Source of the DNA: Colias croceus
Lineage: Eukaryota; Arthropoda; Insecta; Lepidoptera; Pieridae
Length of the DNA stretch: 64,000 nt
Direction: 5' to 3'
Assembly: GCF_905220415.1 (NCBI RefSeq)
Contig: NC_059566.1
Location: 3,968,001 to 4,032,000 of the forward strand
Under the pieces are notes generated by a model, which was not told where the DNA came from, did no database searches, and saw nothing but the letters and a program-made list of their open reading frames with translations. A program made the position numbers and the translations under genes. Of this stretch, positions 9,514 to 20,410 are shown piece by piece (position 1 is the stretch's first letter; every line of letters begins with the position of its first letter).

Positions 9514-9625
9514 TGTAGTATAATGGTATGTACATGTGAGGGAAGATCTAAGATAATTTACAATAAACAGTTGTCTGCTTGACTTGGAGTTATTAATACG
9601 TGTTCCCTAATCCCTGTACATTACA
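9514..9625 (+). repeat. 3' LTR of the deleted gypsy element
   Basis: 112 bases, ending CATTACA directly before the AAATG target duplication. Confidence 0.88.
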
Positions 9626-10914
9626 AAATGTTTACAAATCTTTTTAATTTAGTTCATAATGAGTTTGAAAAAATGTTTAAAGTTAAATCATTAAGTATCA
9701 CCAAGGATTTACCATTTAGTCAATGGGCAACACCTAGTACCTATACACAGATGCAGGAACGTTCTATATGAGTTATTATGGCATGAAGCAATATAACAAA
9801 GACTTTTTATTTCTTAGTTATGTTAGAAATACCCCGTCGAGTTTTTCTTGGTTTGACACTAGATGAGAAGCTACAATGGGGAACCAATGTTGCCACCACC
9901 GCTGCTAAGCTCAGCTCAGCTGCATATGCAGTTCGAAGAATAAGGCATCTCACCGATGAAGATACGGCTAGATTGGTTTATTTTAGCTACTTTCATAGCA
10001 TTATGTCCTATGGAATTCTGCTGTGGGGCAGGGCTGCAGATATAGAAACTATATTTATATTACAGAAAAGATCCATACGCTCTATATATAATTTACGTGC
10101 TAGGGACTCACTAAGGGATCTCTTTAAGAATACTGGTATCCTCACTGTACCATCACAGTATATATTTAATAATGTTTTACATGTACACAAAAACGCGGAC
10201 TTACACACAAAAGTAGGAGATAGACACTGTTATGGCACAAGGAATAGAAATAAAATTGAAATGCCATTTTATCGGTTAGCTAAAGTTAAAAATTCATTTA
10301 TGGGCTAAGGTATACGTTTTTACAATAGAATTCCTCATAGTATTAAAGAGTTTAGTAGTGTTAAATTTAAAACTTATTTAAAAAAATGTATTAGTTCAGA
10401 GAGCCTATTACAGCATTAAGGAATATATGGCAGATGAAAATCCATGGAGGGTTGGCGCGTAAGAATTACAGGACAGTTCTTTGGCATATTATGATAATAT
10501 ATATTATGTAGTTAGATTAGATGTAAGTAACATGTAATGTAAAATTATATTGTATATGGACATGACTTTAAAAGAGCAACTATGGAGTTTCTTGCCGGTT
10601 CTTCTCCATAGATACTGCTTTACTAATCGGTGGTAAATTTAAAGAATGTAATGACGATTCAAAAGTGCTTCTGGAAGAAGTCTAATTGAACAAATAAATG
10701 TTTGAGTTTGAGTTTGAATGTCCTCAAAAGAGGGAGATTTGTATCATCAGCTGTTCTAGGCCTATAAAGGCTCTCATACTGACTACTTACTGATACTTGC
10801 CAGCGCAACTGTGTTAAAAAATACCAACGCAATTTGGAAAACGGCTTAAGGAAAACTAAAATATAAAGAGAAGTTTATAGAACATATAAATGATGTTATA
10901 TTTAAGTGAATAGG

Positions 10915-11030
10915 CATCTATTAGGTCAGCATGTTCCATCCTAGACCATGCTTATCGCTTTCCATCAGGCGAAGCGATGGTCAAATGCTTGCCTAATCTT
11001 GAATAAAAAAAAATAAAAAAATACGAGAGT
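10915..11030 (+). repeat. RTE-like LINE or SINE 3' tail
   Basis: CGCTTTCCATCAGGCGAAGCGATGGTCAAATGC followed by an AATAAAA-rich tail resembles the short 3' end of insect RTE elements. The 5' boundary is approximate. Confidence 0.45.
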
Positions 11031-11839
11031 TGGTGAAGGCCACGAAGAAGAAAGCAGCAATGCTTAGTTATTTTACACAGGTAAGTTTACTGCTAAAAAT
11101 GTAATAATGACTGAAGTATTATAATGTAATGTTATTTTTAATTTGTAATTGCAATATTTTTTGGTTATATTATATATTTATATAATGAATGTTATTAAAT
11201 TTCTTAAATAAATTTTTTTAACTAATATTTTTAATAAATTGACGAATTTTAATTGTATTTAACATTTGAACGCTATAATTTCCTATAATTAAAGGTGCAG
11301 AAGATCACGTACTTAATACTGTAATAAATGTAATCTGTATCCTTTGTCGGAAATTCTAAAGAAAATAAATAAATAAATAAATAATATATTATACAAACCT
11401 TGATTTTTCATACAAGAACTGGTCATAAGTATTATATATATTTTTAGCTACCTATGAAAGTGTGGCGCCTCATCGTGGATATTTTGTGATTTCATTTAAA
11501 CGCTCCTTAAGCATCCCACAAAAGCATCGAGCACGCCAGCCAGCAACACTAAAGCCCAATGTTTCCTCGACTTCACATGTACTTCAACAAAAACAGGTGC
11601 ATTTACTTTTTTTAAATATAAAAAATATCTCTTACAGGAGTTCAAAATCCAGCCTTAGTTGCGTATTTTTCATTAGGTCGTAGCATATTTAATATTATGT
11701 AGGTATATTATCATTCTATCTGATTATTATGTATTGTTATTGTATTATTATGTATTGTATTGTTATTGTTGAAAAATCTGAAATTTATTTATGTGTATGT
11801 ATATCTTGTGTTTTTTATTTACATGTTCTAATTATAATA

Positions 11840-12155
11840 TATATTTGCGAACGTACTGCCGCTCCAATCACTACAGAGAGGGGCCACTGAAAATCAGTGT
11901 TGCAACTGTGTTGCAACATATACTGAGTGGCTACCTGGTTTGGCTCCACTTACTGTTTCTCACATTAATTTTTATTATTATTTTTTTTTTATTTTATTTT
12001 TCTGTACTAATAAGATTGTTACCTATCGTTATTTTAATTGTTTACTTGTTTTTTATTTGTTTGAAATTGTTTGTTATCTGTGTTTTCATTATTAATTTAA
12101 ATTGTATTGTGTAATTGTATAAGTATTGTGGAGTTAAATAAATGTTTCTTTCTTT
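11840..12155 (+). mobile_element. LINE 3' UTR (second LINE family, copy 1)
   Basis: GCTCCAATCACTACAGAGAG and CACTGAAAATCAGTGTTG recur in related form at 23360-23420. The end is GTTAAATAAATG followed by (TTTC)n. No coding sequence remains. Confidence 0.5.
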
Positions 12156-12282
12156 CTTTCTTTACTTGTATATGTTGTATGTTATGTTCTTTTTTATCGC
12201 ATGTGTCAATAATACCTATTCTCAATTAATTTTCTCTTGGTCTATAGGATTCAGATTTTGTAGCTTTATCCACGTGTTCATC

Positions 12283-12766
12283 TCTTATGGAATCGATTGT
12301 CGCAGTCGCTGGACAAGAAAGCACTGCTGTGAAACGAAAGATGAGCGATACCCACGATGAGCAACGTCAGAATACTGATGAGGAAACTGCGGAGACTCCG
12401 TCTACGGAACCACACACGAGTTTGATTGATTCGGGCATCACTAAAAATGTTCCAAGCAAACCGGCTCAAGAAACTCTTTTGAAAAAAATTGGTCTACTGC
12501 AACAAAGAATAAATGTTCAAGTGCTGTCGTTCGGCCACGTTCGTGAACAGTGTAGCTCCAAAGAACGATGCTATCGGTGCACTCAAATGCATGCAGATGA
12601 CAGCTGTCCCAAAGGAGAAGTAGAGGCTTCCTGTCTCTACTGTTCAGGTAATCACTTCGCTACTGAAAAAGCTGCCCAGAGCAGAGTCGACAAAAGTTTA
12701 TTAAATTATTAATGGCAACTGAAGGTATTTCATTTGAAGAAGCATCTAAGTTGATTTCAACTTCGT
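12283..12766 (+). pseudogene. LINE ORF1 (gag-like, zinc-knuckle) fragment
   Basis: The frame 12287-12712 carries an acidic linker and then CCHC-type knuckles: FGHVREQCSSKERCYRCTQM, HADDSCPKG, SCLYCSGNHFATEK. The first cysteine pair has decayed. This order is typical of Jockey/I-clade ORF1. A frameshift near 12680 continues as LLMATEGISFEEASK. It ends at a solo LTR. Confidence 0.75.
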
Positions 12767-12768
12767 GC

Positions 12769-13019
12769 TGTTACATCCCGAGACTGTATGTACTAATGCA
12801 TACAGACATCCCCTAACTATCCTGTCAGCACATTCCATTCCCGCCATGATCCCTATCCCGCCTCGTCTCTCATCCAGTCAGTCTAGATCCTACATCCACA
12901 GAGTACGGTTGCCGGCTAATTCATATAAGTCCAATATTGTATAATTCTCTAAGTTCATTTATTGTGTTTTAATAAATAAATTATTTTTTAAAAAGAGGTT
13001 TTATTCGCCTCGCGTAACA
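12769..13019 (+). repeat. Solo LTR
   Basis: 251 bases starting TGTTACATCCC and ending GCGTAACA, with short TGTTAC/GTAACA inverted ends and an internal AATAAA. Flanking four-base stretches (GTGC/GAGC) match only partly. No internal retroelement coding is adjacent, so this is a solo LTR of unassigned type. Confidence 0.6.
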
Positions 13020-13319
13020 GAGCAAAACAATTGCGGAAAACATCAAGTCACTCAAACAGACAATCAAACAAGAGGAAGTGTGACGATCGTCTCAATGAAG
13101 CATATAAAATTATGAAAATTGCCAAAAAGAAGATGGGGGGAAACAATGAATGGCTTTTCATATAAAAAATCAGATAAAAGTATCAATGGAACCTACTGAT
13201 ATTGCTTTGTCCCGATGTGACTTTAAAGGCAGGCATAAAGAATACAAGATTGGACAAATATTGTTTCTACGGATTCATCACACAATATCCCGTTCCTAGA
13301 CAGATGATACTGCTACGTC

Positions 13320-13720
13320 GATCTCTAGTCTCTACCAATGGGAGAAGGTGAACAATCACTTCATCATTTGCTACGCTGGTACGGCAAAAGGTTATGTACA
13401 AGATGCACTGCTGGTATTTAAATCTAAGTAATCAGGCGATTACCATGAAGAGATGAATGCAGAGGTATATGAAGAGTGGTTCAACATGCTCCTATCATTG
13501 TGGATGAAACATCAACAATTTTTATTGATAACGTACCGAACTACTCTCGCCAAATTGATAAAATGCCAACACAAGCTAATAAAAAACATGAAATTATTAA
13601 ATGGCCTCGCGATAATGAAGAAAATGTGGACGAATCTATGTTAAAAATAGAATCTAAAAAAAAACAAACTTGCCATCTAGATCATACGTCATTATTAAAG
13701 GATATAATATTATAGTCGAG
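13320..13720 (+). pseudogene. IS630-Tc1-mariner transposase fragment related to the element at 24740
   Basis: Translation in shifting frames gives IICYAGTAKGYVQDALLVFK, SGDYHEEMNAEVYEEWF, then DNVPNYSRQIDKMPTQANKK and IIKWPRDNEENVDES. This is colinear with GFVDNGLLIFKSK...DYHDDMN and MDNASYH in the 25.5 kb element, so the same transposase type is broken here by frameshifts. The C-terminal catalytic region is absent. Confidence 0.7.
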
Positions 13721-14038
13721 CCAATTTAATAAGCAACATTTGACGTCTATCAATTTTATCTTCGAAGAGAGGTAACCTGCTTAAAAACATCGATTAAAGT
13801 GTATTAATCGATACGGATTTGAAACATTTGTCAATCGAATTTATTAATTTATGATGATTTTTATTCACAAGCTTAGATCATTAAGTAATGGATGGAGTAC
13901 GCTGGCAAATGTTCTAACTAAACTTTCTGCTGATTTTGGTGCGGGGAGGGTAACTCACACTATTGAAACACAATCACACATTCACAAAAATAATTTGTGT
14001 CACGAAAGTCGTAAAAATTTACGACCTTTTAAGCGACG

Positions 14039-14300
14039 AGTTTTTAAATTCAACTCTATCCCTAAGTTCATAAAGATTAAATTTGTATTTCATTCCAAGT
14101 TGTCTCGTGGGGAGTGCGGTTCAATATCGCGTTCTAAATTCAACTTTATCTCTTACGCCATAAAGATTAAATTTGTATTTCTTTACAAGATAGTCTCGTA
14201 AAGAATGCGGTTCATTATCGCGTTTTAAATTCAACTTTATCTCTTAGTTCTTAAAGATTAAATTTGTATATTTTCTTTCCATGATAGTCTCGTCTAGTCT
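14039..14300. repeat. Tandem repeat, about 90-bp unit, three copies
   Basis: The unit contains AAATTCAACTTTATCTCTTA, AAAGATTAAATTTGTATTTC and AGTCTCGT, followed by GCGGTTCATTATCGCGTT. It starts at about 14042, 14132 and 14223. Units differ by a few substitutions. Confidence 0.8.
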
Positions 14301-14544
14301 CATCAATGATCGAGTAAACATGACTCGATTATTTGTCTTGTTCATATCGCTAAACGATACATCGACGATTATTAGAAATTGCATTTAAATTTTCTAATTT
14401 TTCCTTCTTTATTATAAAATTTAAGCCAGATTGCAAATTTATAGTAAATGTACTTTTTATAATAATTACAATAATATTATCCTGGTGAATTAGTATGCGT
14501 GCTCAAATAGGTACCTATATTTACGATATATATTTTTTGTCTAC

Positions 14545-14928
14545 AGATATGCCTAGAAACTATCGACCCAAACGGGAGCGAAATCTCTTAAAAAATATGA
14601 CGTAGCCATAATTAATCAAGCTTTACTAGACATATCAGCTGGAAACACATCGATACGATGTATTGCTGAGAAATATGGAATTTCATATTCAGTTTTACAG
14701 AGACGCATTAACAAATCAATGAAACCCCATGGTGGCCAAACAGCAATGACGCCAGAGGCCGAGGCTTTTATTGTAAAAAATTTAAATATTTGTGCGGATT
14801 GGGGTTATCCGCTGGATCAAAACTATTTACGATATATCGTTAAAATGTATCTTGATACATCAAACATTACTGTGAAAAGGTTTAAAAACAACTATCCAGG
14901 GCCTGATTTTGTTGAGAGCTTCTTCTGA
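14545..14928 (+). pseudogene. pogo/Tigger-like transposase N-terminal DNA-binding region
   Basis: An acceptor (gtctacag) precedes MPRNYRPK. After one frameshift the frame gives YDVAIINQALLDISAGNTS, IAEKYGISYSVLQRRINKS, GGQTAMTPEAEAFIVKNL, ICADWGYPL and KRFKNNYPGPDF. This is the Psq-type HTH plus CENP-B-type HTH of pogo-like transposases. The DDE domain is missing. Confidence 0.8.
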
Positions 14929-14929
14929 G

Positions 14930-15323
14930 AGATTTTTTGTTTGTTTTAGAAATTGTAAGGATTTATTTTATAAAAAACGTTATTTTCCCATTTATAAGAA
15001 AGATTTTTTATGGAGATGTTTTATTTGAGACTGATTTTAAAATAAGTAGGTACCTACGTAATTGTTAGGTATTTATTTAGTGGTTAGATTTTTTAATTCT
15101 ATGTAAAAAAATGTTACCTACCTAACTTCATAGATTAAAGACTTGTTGAATATGGAACATTGTTTTTTTTTTTGACAACCCTAGCTTAAAACCCTGATGA
15201 CCCCAGTTCTGAGTCTTTTCACCCCGAGCACGGGGTGAACCGGGTTTGACCAGTTTTTTACATTTTTCTCTGATTTTTGTTAATAAAACATTATAACTAT
15301 GTAGTTTTTATTAAATTCTTTAC
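14930..15323. other. AT-rich stretch with a short palindrome
   Basis: No gene seen. A palindrome TTCACCCCGAGCACGGGGTG(AA) lies at about 15216-15237. An AATAAA occurs just before the viral-like ORF. Confidence 0.4.
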
Positions 15324-15923
15324 TTGGCCTCCGCGAACAGGGACAGTGAGCCCCCAATAGCCCGAGCCGTCCTGAGCCAGCTAGACCTAGTGTTCAAGGA
15401 TGCGTACCTCAAGTCAGTGAACCTCATGGACATGTTCACCACATCAGGGAGCAGGGTTCTGGAAATCCCTGTGGTGTTAGATGAGGTAATGCGACTCGAT
15501 AGCGAGCTAGCTCATGTCAAGACCCTGGAAGGAACAAATTATAGCACATGTCGTCTAATTGACAATAATAAGTACCCAAAATTGAACCACTCCAATTATC
15601 CTAACCTCTATGCGGCTACATTGGAATGGGCACGTAGGACCAAGAAAGTTCAGAAGAATTACTTGGGGAGCAAATCACTGATCGATGAAGCCGTCAACCA
15701 AGACATAGTGCGTAAGGTACTCAAAATGGCTACATCCTCTGTAGGGTCTAGTGCCCTGAAGCCAGAACACATTGAGTGGCTTCGGGTTAGGAAAGGCTAT
15801 CATGTACCGACCACCCCGCTCTCTGATATCCTAAGCAAGGGACCAACCCGACGCGCCGCCTCTGTAATTGACAGTGAAGAGTCGGAGACAGACTCAGAAG
15901 AAGAACGAGATGAAGCTGTTTAG
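15324..15923 (+). CDS. Candidate endogenous viral nucleoprotein fragment (C-terminal part)
   Basis: A 199-codon frame without internal stops, balanced in base composition, starts on a non-ATG codon (first ATG 15426). The sequence VLDEVMRLDSELAHVKTLEG, YPKLNHSNYPNLYAATLEWA and RKVLKMATSSVGSSALKPEH recalls the C-terminal half of mononegavirus nucleoproteins, where a short PNL..A...W stretch follows the helical core (family knowledge, not tested here). It ends in an acidic tail (DSEESETDSEEERDEA). The stop at 15921-15923 appears to be supplied by the adjoining BEL gag sequence read backwards. Virus family not assigned. A capsid-like protein of another RNA virus is possible. Confidence 0.45.
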   Translation: MASANRDSEPPIARAVLSQLDLVFKDAYLKSVNLMDMFTTSGSRVLEIPVVLDEVMRLDSELAHVKTLEGTNYSTCRLIDNNKYPKLNHSNYPNLYAATLEWARRTKKVQKNYLGSKSLIDEAVNQDIVRKVLKMATSSVGSSALKPEHIEWLRVRKGYHVPTTPLSDILSKGPTRRAASVIDSEESETDSEEERDEAV

Positions 15924-17133
15924 CCTTGTTTGTTTTTTCTTCAGGAGATAATCTTTTAAAATCAACACAATCAAATATTTTATGTTTTTGGTTGCATGAT
16001 GGACAAGAAAATATACGTTTTGAGTTAGAAGAAGTGACGAAACTTTTAGTATGTTTATTATGCTGATACAACGGTTTGTTGTCGTCAGATTTCTTATAAT
16101 ATGAAGATGATGATTTGTTATGATCATCACGCTTCTCGTTCCTACTAACAATCATTGTCTCTAAAACATCGGCACGACTACGCAAAAAGGTAATGAAGTC
16201 TGTTAATGAAGGTACTTCATCAGAAGAATTATTTTTATGTTCTTCCCATTTTCTTAAAGTAATGGTATCAATTTTTGTACACATGATGTAAATGATGAGA
16301 ACATCCCATTGTGTTGTAGGTTGGCCTAAGGTTTCAAGTGCGCGTAAATTTTTTAAAACTTGATCAATCAAACATCGAATAGCTTTGTAAGATTCTCGAG
16401 TAATTGATTCAATACCAAACAAAGATTTAAGATGATTATTAATTAAGATCTTCTTGTTATCATATCTTTCACAAAGTAATTTCCATGCCACCTTGTAATT
16501 TTCAGATGTAAATTCAATGGATTTTATAACAACTGTAGCGCTGCCTTCAAGTGACGATCTCAAATAATGGAATTTATTAATGTTTGGAATTGAATCTACA
16601 GAATTTATCAAAGAATCAAATGTATCCCTAAATTCTAACCATTTTAAGTAATTTCCGTCAAAGGTGGGTAATTGAATTGTTGGTAGCCTTATATTATTCA
16701 AATGATTGCAACTACTTGTTGAAGACCGTCTTGAATTACAAGAACGTTCACTAGCTGCGTCGTTGTCTTTATTATTGAATTTAGTAATATAATTTGTGTA
16801 TGACTCTTCAATCTCACGAGCTAATGACGTAGAAATAAAAAATTGAGTCTCAAATAAGTCCCTTTCATCATGATGAGTTTGAACGTCAGTAGCGATTTCT
16901 AATTTTGATTGAATCCTATCAAATTCATCAAAAACCTTTTCAATTTTGAGCAAACGGGCATTTAATTCTTTAATTTGCAAACTAGAAATATTTTCTACAG
17001 GTATTTTATTTAAAGTTTCAATAAAATTTTTAAATTTTGTTAAACGTCCCTTTAACGAACCTCGCATTATGATTAAATCGCTAAATTGTATTTGTTCCGC
17101 ATCTGACTTGCTAACGTTATCATTTTCAGACAT
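15919..17133 (-). pseudogene. BEL/Pao retrotransposon gag, C-terminally truncated
   Basis: The minus frame starts MSENDNVSKSD at 17133. It carries RLPTIQLPTFDGNYLKWLEF, DSIPNINKFHYLRSSLEGSA, AWKLLCERYDNKKILI and a CPSCNQKHKIFDC knuckle: the DUF1759 gag region of BEL/Pao elements. After SPEEKTNKAKQ the frame leaves gag and reads the antisense of the viral-like ORF (codons down to 15787 are spurious). No protease, RT or integrase follows. Confidence 0.85.
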
Positions 17134-18202
17134 TTTATATTAGTACAAATAATAAATTAAGCCAATAAATACTTTGTATCAAACCACTGAATTATTTTAA
17201 TTGTGATGAAATATTCGTTCCACACTGCGCGGTGTAATAGGCGGCCACACGGCGATCGCTACGGTGTAAGCTCGTGGAGCCGGCCTCCCGATACAATGTC
17301 ACGCGCAGTTGTCGTGATAGCTGGAATGTTCGGCAAATTTTCGATTTAATTAAACGTATACAATATGTTAAGCACAGGAGGAAATAAAGTTTAGCTTAAG
17401 TTTATTAAGCAATGAAGAATTTCGGCTATAGTTTTATAACGTGAGCGTGTGAGCGTCGGCGACAGTTGCCTTATAGTTATGATTTTTGAAGCATAAAAAC
17501 GTATATCAACGGCGTACTTAAAGTGCTTTAAATTTTAAGCAAAAGCAATAAGATGGAGTGCACAATAATATTTGTATAATTTAATGGTTGCCAATAATAT
17601 TAACGTAAATAAGTAGGTAATTATTTTATGAATATATATTTGCAAATTGCAATGTATGAGACTTGAAGGCGTAATAAATTTATTCTAATTTAACACGTAT
17701 AATGAAGACGGGGTATGTAATTAGAATAAGTTTTAAATATCATATCCAGTGTTTATAATGAAAGAAAACACTATTTTATGTAGGATGATGACGTGAAATG
17801 TTTATTGCACAAATGCTCAAGAAAAAGGCTCGTATTTTGATGACTAACCCGTATGTGTCGTGCAATTTTCTAAATAGCAAATTAAATAGCAAAATAAATA
17901 CCCAAACATCAAATCAAGTGACGTATAAGTACCGTATAAGCACTAGCAAATTATGATTATGTCTGCAAGTAACTTATCGCGGTTTTAGGCAATAGCAGTT
18001 TCACTTACTTGAAATTAAACACACTTTATACACAAAATGAAGAGGGAAATAATTTCGGAAAAAGGAAAGGCACTCCCCTGATTATGAGTCCACGTAGAAC
18101 GCTGCACCCGGCCACGCCCTCGAATGGAAAATTCCGCTGCGCCCAGCCACGGCGATCGAATGTTCTTGAAGATTGCAGTCGGTCCTGTCACGGTCGCCAA
18201 TT
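17134..18202 (-). mobile_element. BEL/Pao 5' untranslated leader with primer-binding site
   Basis: On the minus strand, just downstream of the LTR, TTGGCGACCGTGACAGGACC forms the usual BEL/Pao primer-binding-site region (plus 18175-18205). About 1 kb of non-coding leader precedes the gag start. No ORF of note. Confidence 0.6.
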
Positions 18203-18634
18203 TTTGTCTATGATTAGACAAATAAAACAACTTTCTTGAGGTTGATGATGTATTACTTCGTTATGATAATACAGAAAAACATGTATGCAAACTTTAAGTA
18301 CATATTAATAATCAAAAATAGACAAAGAAAAACAACTGTCGCCGACGCTCGCGAATTGATGAGTGCCGGCCGCGGGCCGTCGAGCCGCGAGCCGCGGTAC
18401 CCCGCTCCCGCGCCTCCCCGCCGCCGTCGCTTGCGCCGCCACTCGCCGCACGCCGCCCCGCTGCCCCGCGCCTGACCTCTTTAGCGTCGTAGACACTTTA
18501 GAGTCTCGGAATATTAAAAAAAAGCCTTCAATTTAATTTTGTCAAGTGCTTATACATTCAAATTGTCAACAAAGTTCAAAAGTGACCCGCTTCACCCCAT
18601 TTTACTTGTTTCTGCAAGACTTGACAACACAAAA
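18203..18634 (-). repeat. Probable BEL/Pao 5' LTR with a GC-rich block
   Basis: On the minus strand it would begin TGTTGTCAAGTCTTGC near 18634 and end near ATAGACA at about 18205, next to the primer-binding site. It includes a very GC-rich segment (plus 18365-18475) unlike the AT-rich surroundings. Boundaries are inferred from the TG...CA rule; no second LTR copy was found to confirm them. Confidence 0.45.
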
Positions 18635-19181
18635 CGGAATTTTTAGCGGAGCACTCGCAGACGTCCTTTCGATGATTTACGAATACGCAGAGTGTTTGTA
18701 ATCGATTACGCAAGTAGTTTTTATGAAAGCATAAGATTTTTCGATTCGAATAATCTTATACCTCGGCGAAAGGGGAAACGCCTGTGAGTGTTATCCATTA
18801 CTTAATGATCTAAGTTCACAAGTAATCAATGCATTCGATTCTAGATGTCAGATTTCGATTTTTAGAGTAACTTCTCTAGTATTAAAAAAAAAAAAGGTTT
18901 ATTGACACAAAATTGTAGCGACGTCAGTTCTTCAATTCAGAAATTGTTTATTATGTTTAGGATGGTTTATCAGTAAAATGAAATCTTAAAATTACTTGTA
19001 TCGGTCATTATTATTATAAATATGTAATCGTAATTGAAAAAAGTTAAGCAAATGTGCAGTTCTAACAAAACGAAATATCATGTTATTCTATGTCGTCGTT
19101 ACTAGGTTACGTTGTTGAATTATGTTGAACTGTCAAATGTTGCCTATTAAAATGGCTCTACTATAGTATTAAGAAATTCAA

Positions 19182-19760
19182 ATGTCGGAACCGAAAATAA
19201 TTCAAGTCATTAGTGTTAAATTACCTGAGATTTCTATACCTGGATTTTCAGGACAGTATACAGAATGGCCTAGTTTTAGGAATCTTTTTGTCTCGTTAAT
19301 ACATAGCAACAGTAAGTTAGATGATGTACAAAAGTTGCATTATTTAAAAAGTCATCTATCGGGAGAAGCTGAACAGCTCCTAAGGCATATAGCTATTACA
19401 GACAAAAACTACACGGCTTCTTAGACTCAGTTAGTCAATCGGTATGATAATAAAAAATATTTGTCCAACTCTCAAACGTTTTATGAATCAAAGGTTTTTG
19501 CAGCATGAATCGTCATCAGCGCTAATGAATGTTTAAGTGTTCTTCAAAATATAGGGATTGATGTTACTAGTTGGGATACCATTATAATTTATATCATAAG
19601 TCAAAAATTAGATCCTGAGTCTAGGAAGCAGTAGGGCAAAAGTTTTTGCAACATAAGTATAGGTCTTTACAGTTTTTAGACTCTGAATTAAGTAAATCAG
19701 AGAAACCTACTTGCACTCATGTCGCCACTTCTAGTATTAATTGTTTGTTTTGTTCATAAG
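19182..19760 (+). pseudogene. Second BEL/Pao gag fragment
   Basis: ISVKLPEISIPGFSGQYTEW, FVSLIHSNSKLDDVQKLHYL and KSHLSGEAEQLLRHIAITD are the DUF1759 gag core. After the stop at 19424 shifted frames continue with NRYDNKKYLSN and NIGIDVTSWDTIIIYIISQK. It has several stops and frameshifts and is unrelated in position to the gag at 17 kb. Confidence 0.85.
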
Positions 19761-19959
19761 TTATTTAATTGAGTAGTACACTTGTAAACCACGCTAATTT
19801 AAAAATAAAATACTTTATGGCTATGGTGAGGGTCGTATTTGAAATTCTAAAATTGATGCTCTAAATTCATCAAACAAATGTATATAAAAGAAAAATCAAA
19901 CAGTATCTTATTATATTCCAAAGTACTCAATCAAATTAAAGGAAAGGTAATGATCACAC

Positions 19960-20235
19960 TTTTAGGCATATCCAAAGAATAGAATTCAAAGAATATGCAG
20001 AAGACCCAGAGAACACTGAAATGACAGATTTTGACCACGACTACACCTTTAATCCGAATATGTCTGAATTTTCAGGAATGGCAGTTGTCTATATTTCTGG
20101 ATATGTGGCCAGCAAATTAAATAATATTATACTTTGTTAAACATGTTCAAAAGCCTTAAACAGTGTGATTGAAGAAAATGCTTTGTTTTATCCTCCATCT
20201 TATTCTAATGCGCATATTTATTATCCTTTTATGTT
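19960..20235 (+). pseudogene. P-element-like transposase fragment A
   Basis: EFKEYAEDPENTEMTDFDHD, SEFSGMAVVYISGYVASKL, then an in-frame stop, CSKALNSVIEENALFYPP. The VYI.GYV..KL motif and the following C..C region belong to the C-terminal part of P-element (THAP-type) transposases. A related copy lies at 22990-23935. Confidence 0.65.
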
Positions 20236-20410
20236 GAAACACCGGCTCCCGGATTTTTCGCCGCTCAAACGCGGTGGATTTCCGCTACAGAAGTTTAATG
20301 ATTGACAAAATTTTAACTTATTTAAAACTTGTGTCAATATCTTGTGTAATCTCGCCGGGTTCATCTGTTTTTGAATTCTTAACCTCCTCAGTGCGTAACC
20401 AACTTTTAAA
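20236..20410 (+). other. Probable viral leader/5' untranslated sequence of the endogenous block
   Basis: Non-coding sequence between the P-element fragment and the first viral-like ATG at 20411. Its base composition matches the following ORF rather than the AT-rich P remnant. The left integration boundary is placed where similarity to P fragment B ends. Confidence 0.35.

Larger units (their letters stand above)
8718..9625 (+). mobile_element. Short-LTR gypsy-type retrotransposon, internally deleted
   Basis: Two 112-bp LTRs (8718-8829 and 9514-9625) start TGTAGTATA and end CATTACA. They are flanked by AAATG at 8713-8717 and 9626-9630. The interior begins TGGTGACAGCGGTGGGATTG, a primer-binding-site-like start. 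It keeps only an integrase end (ARYGIPETVISDNGPQYSG, YYAQSNGKSERAVQTIKKLL) and a C-terminal stretch (LSVGDEVIMLENN). Gag, protease, RT and RNase H are gone. It sits within the LINE ORF2 remnant. Confidence 0.9.
8330..10720 (+). pseudogene. CR1/Jockey-like LINE ORF2 remnant and 3' UTR
   Basis: The endonuclease end (8330-8680) is followed across the gypsy insertion by linker sequence NLFNLVHNEFEKMFKVKSLS. An internal deletion removes most of the reverse transcriptase. The 9820-10308 frame then gives RVFLGLTLDEKLQWGTNV, HLTDEDTARLVYFSYFHSIM, GILLWGRAADIETIFILQKR: the C-terminal thumb and domain of LINE RTs (FLG...D..L.W..H, Y....SYGI..WG). The 3' UTR includes CAACTATGGAGTTTCTTGCC and ends in (GTTTGA)n near 10720. 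The same tail recurs elsewhere in the window. Confidence 0.85.

Noticed and set aside
11791..12114. A hydrophobic 107-codon ORF that looks like a membrane protein
   Set aside because: It is the translation of T-rich LINE 3' UTR; the hydrophobicity comes from TTT/TTA runs.
15787..15918. C-terminal end of the BEL gag frame (HLVLLLSLS...)
   Set aside because: These codons are antisense of the virus-like ORF, read through after gag ends.
18009..18475. Small ORFs in the GC-rich area as a host gene
   Set aside because: They lie in the BEL leader and LTR, overlap on both strands and have no domain.
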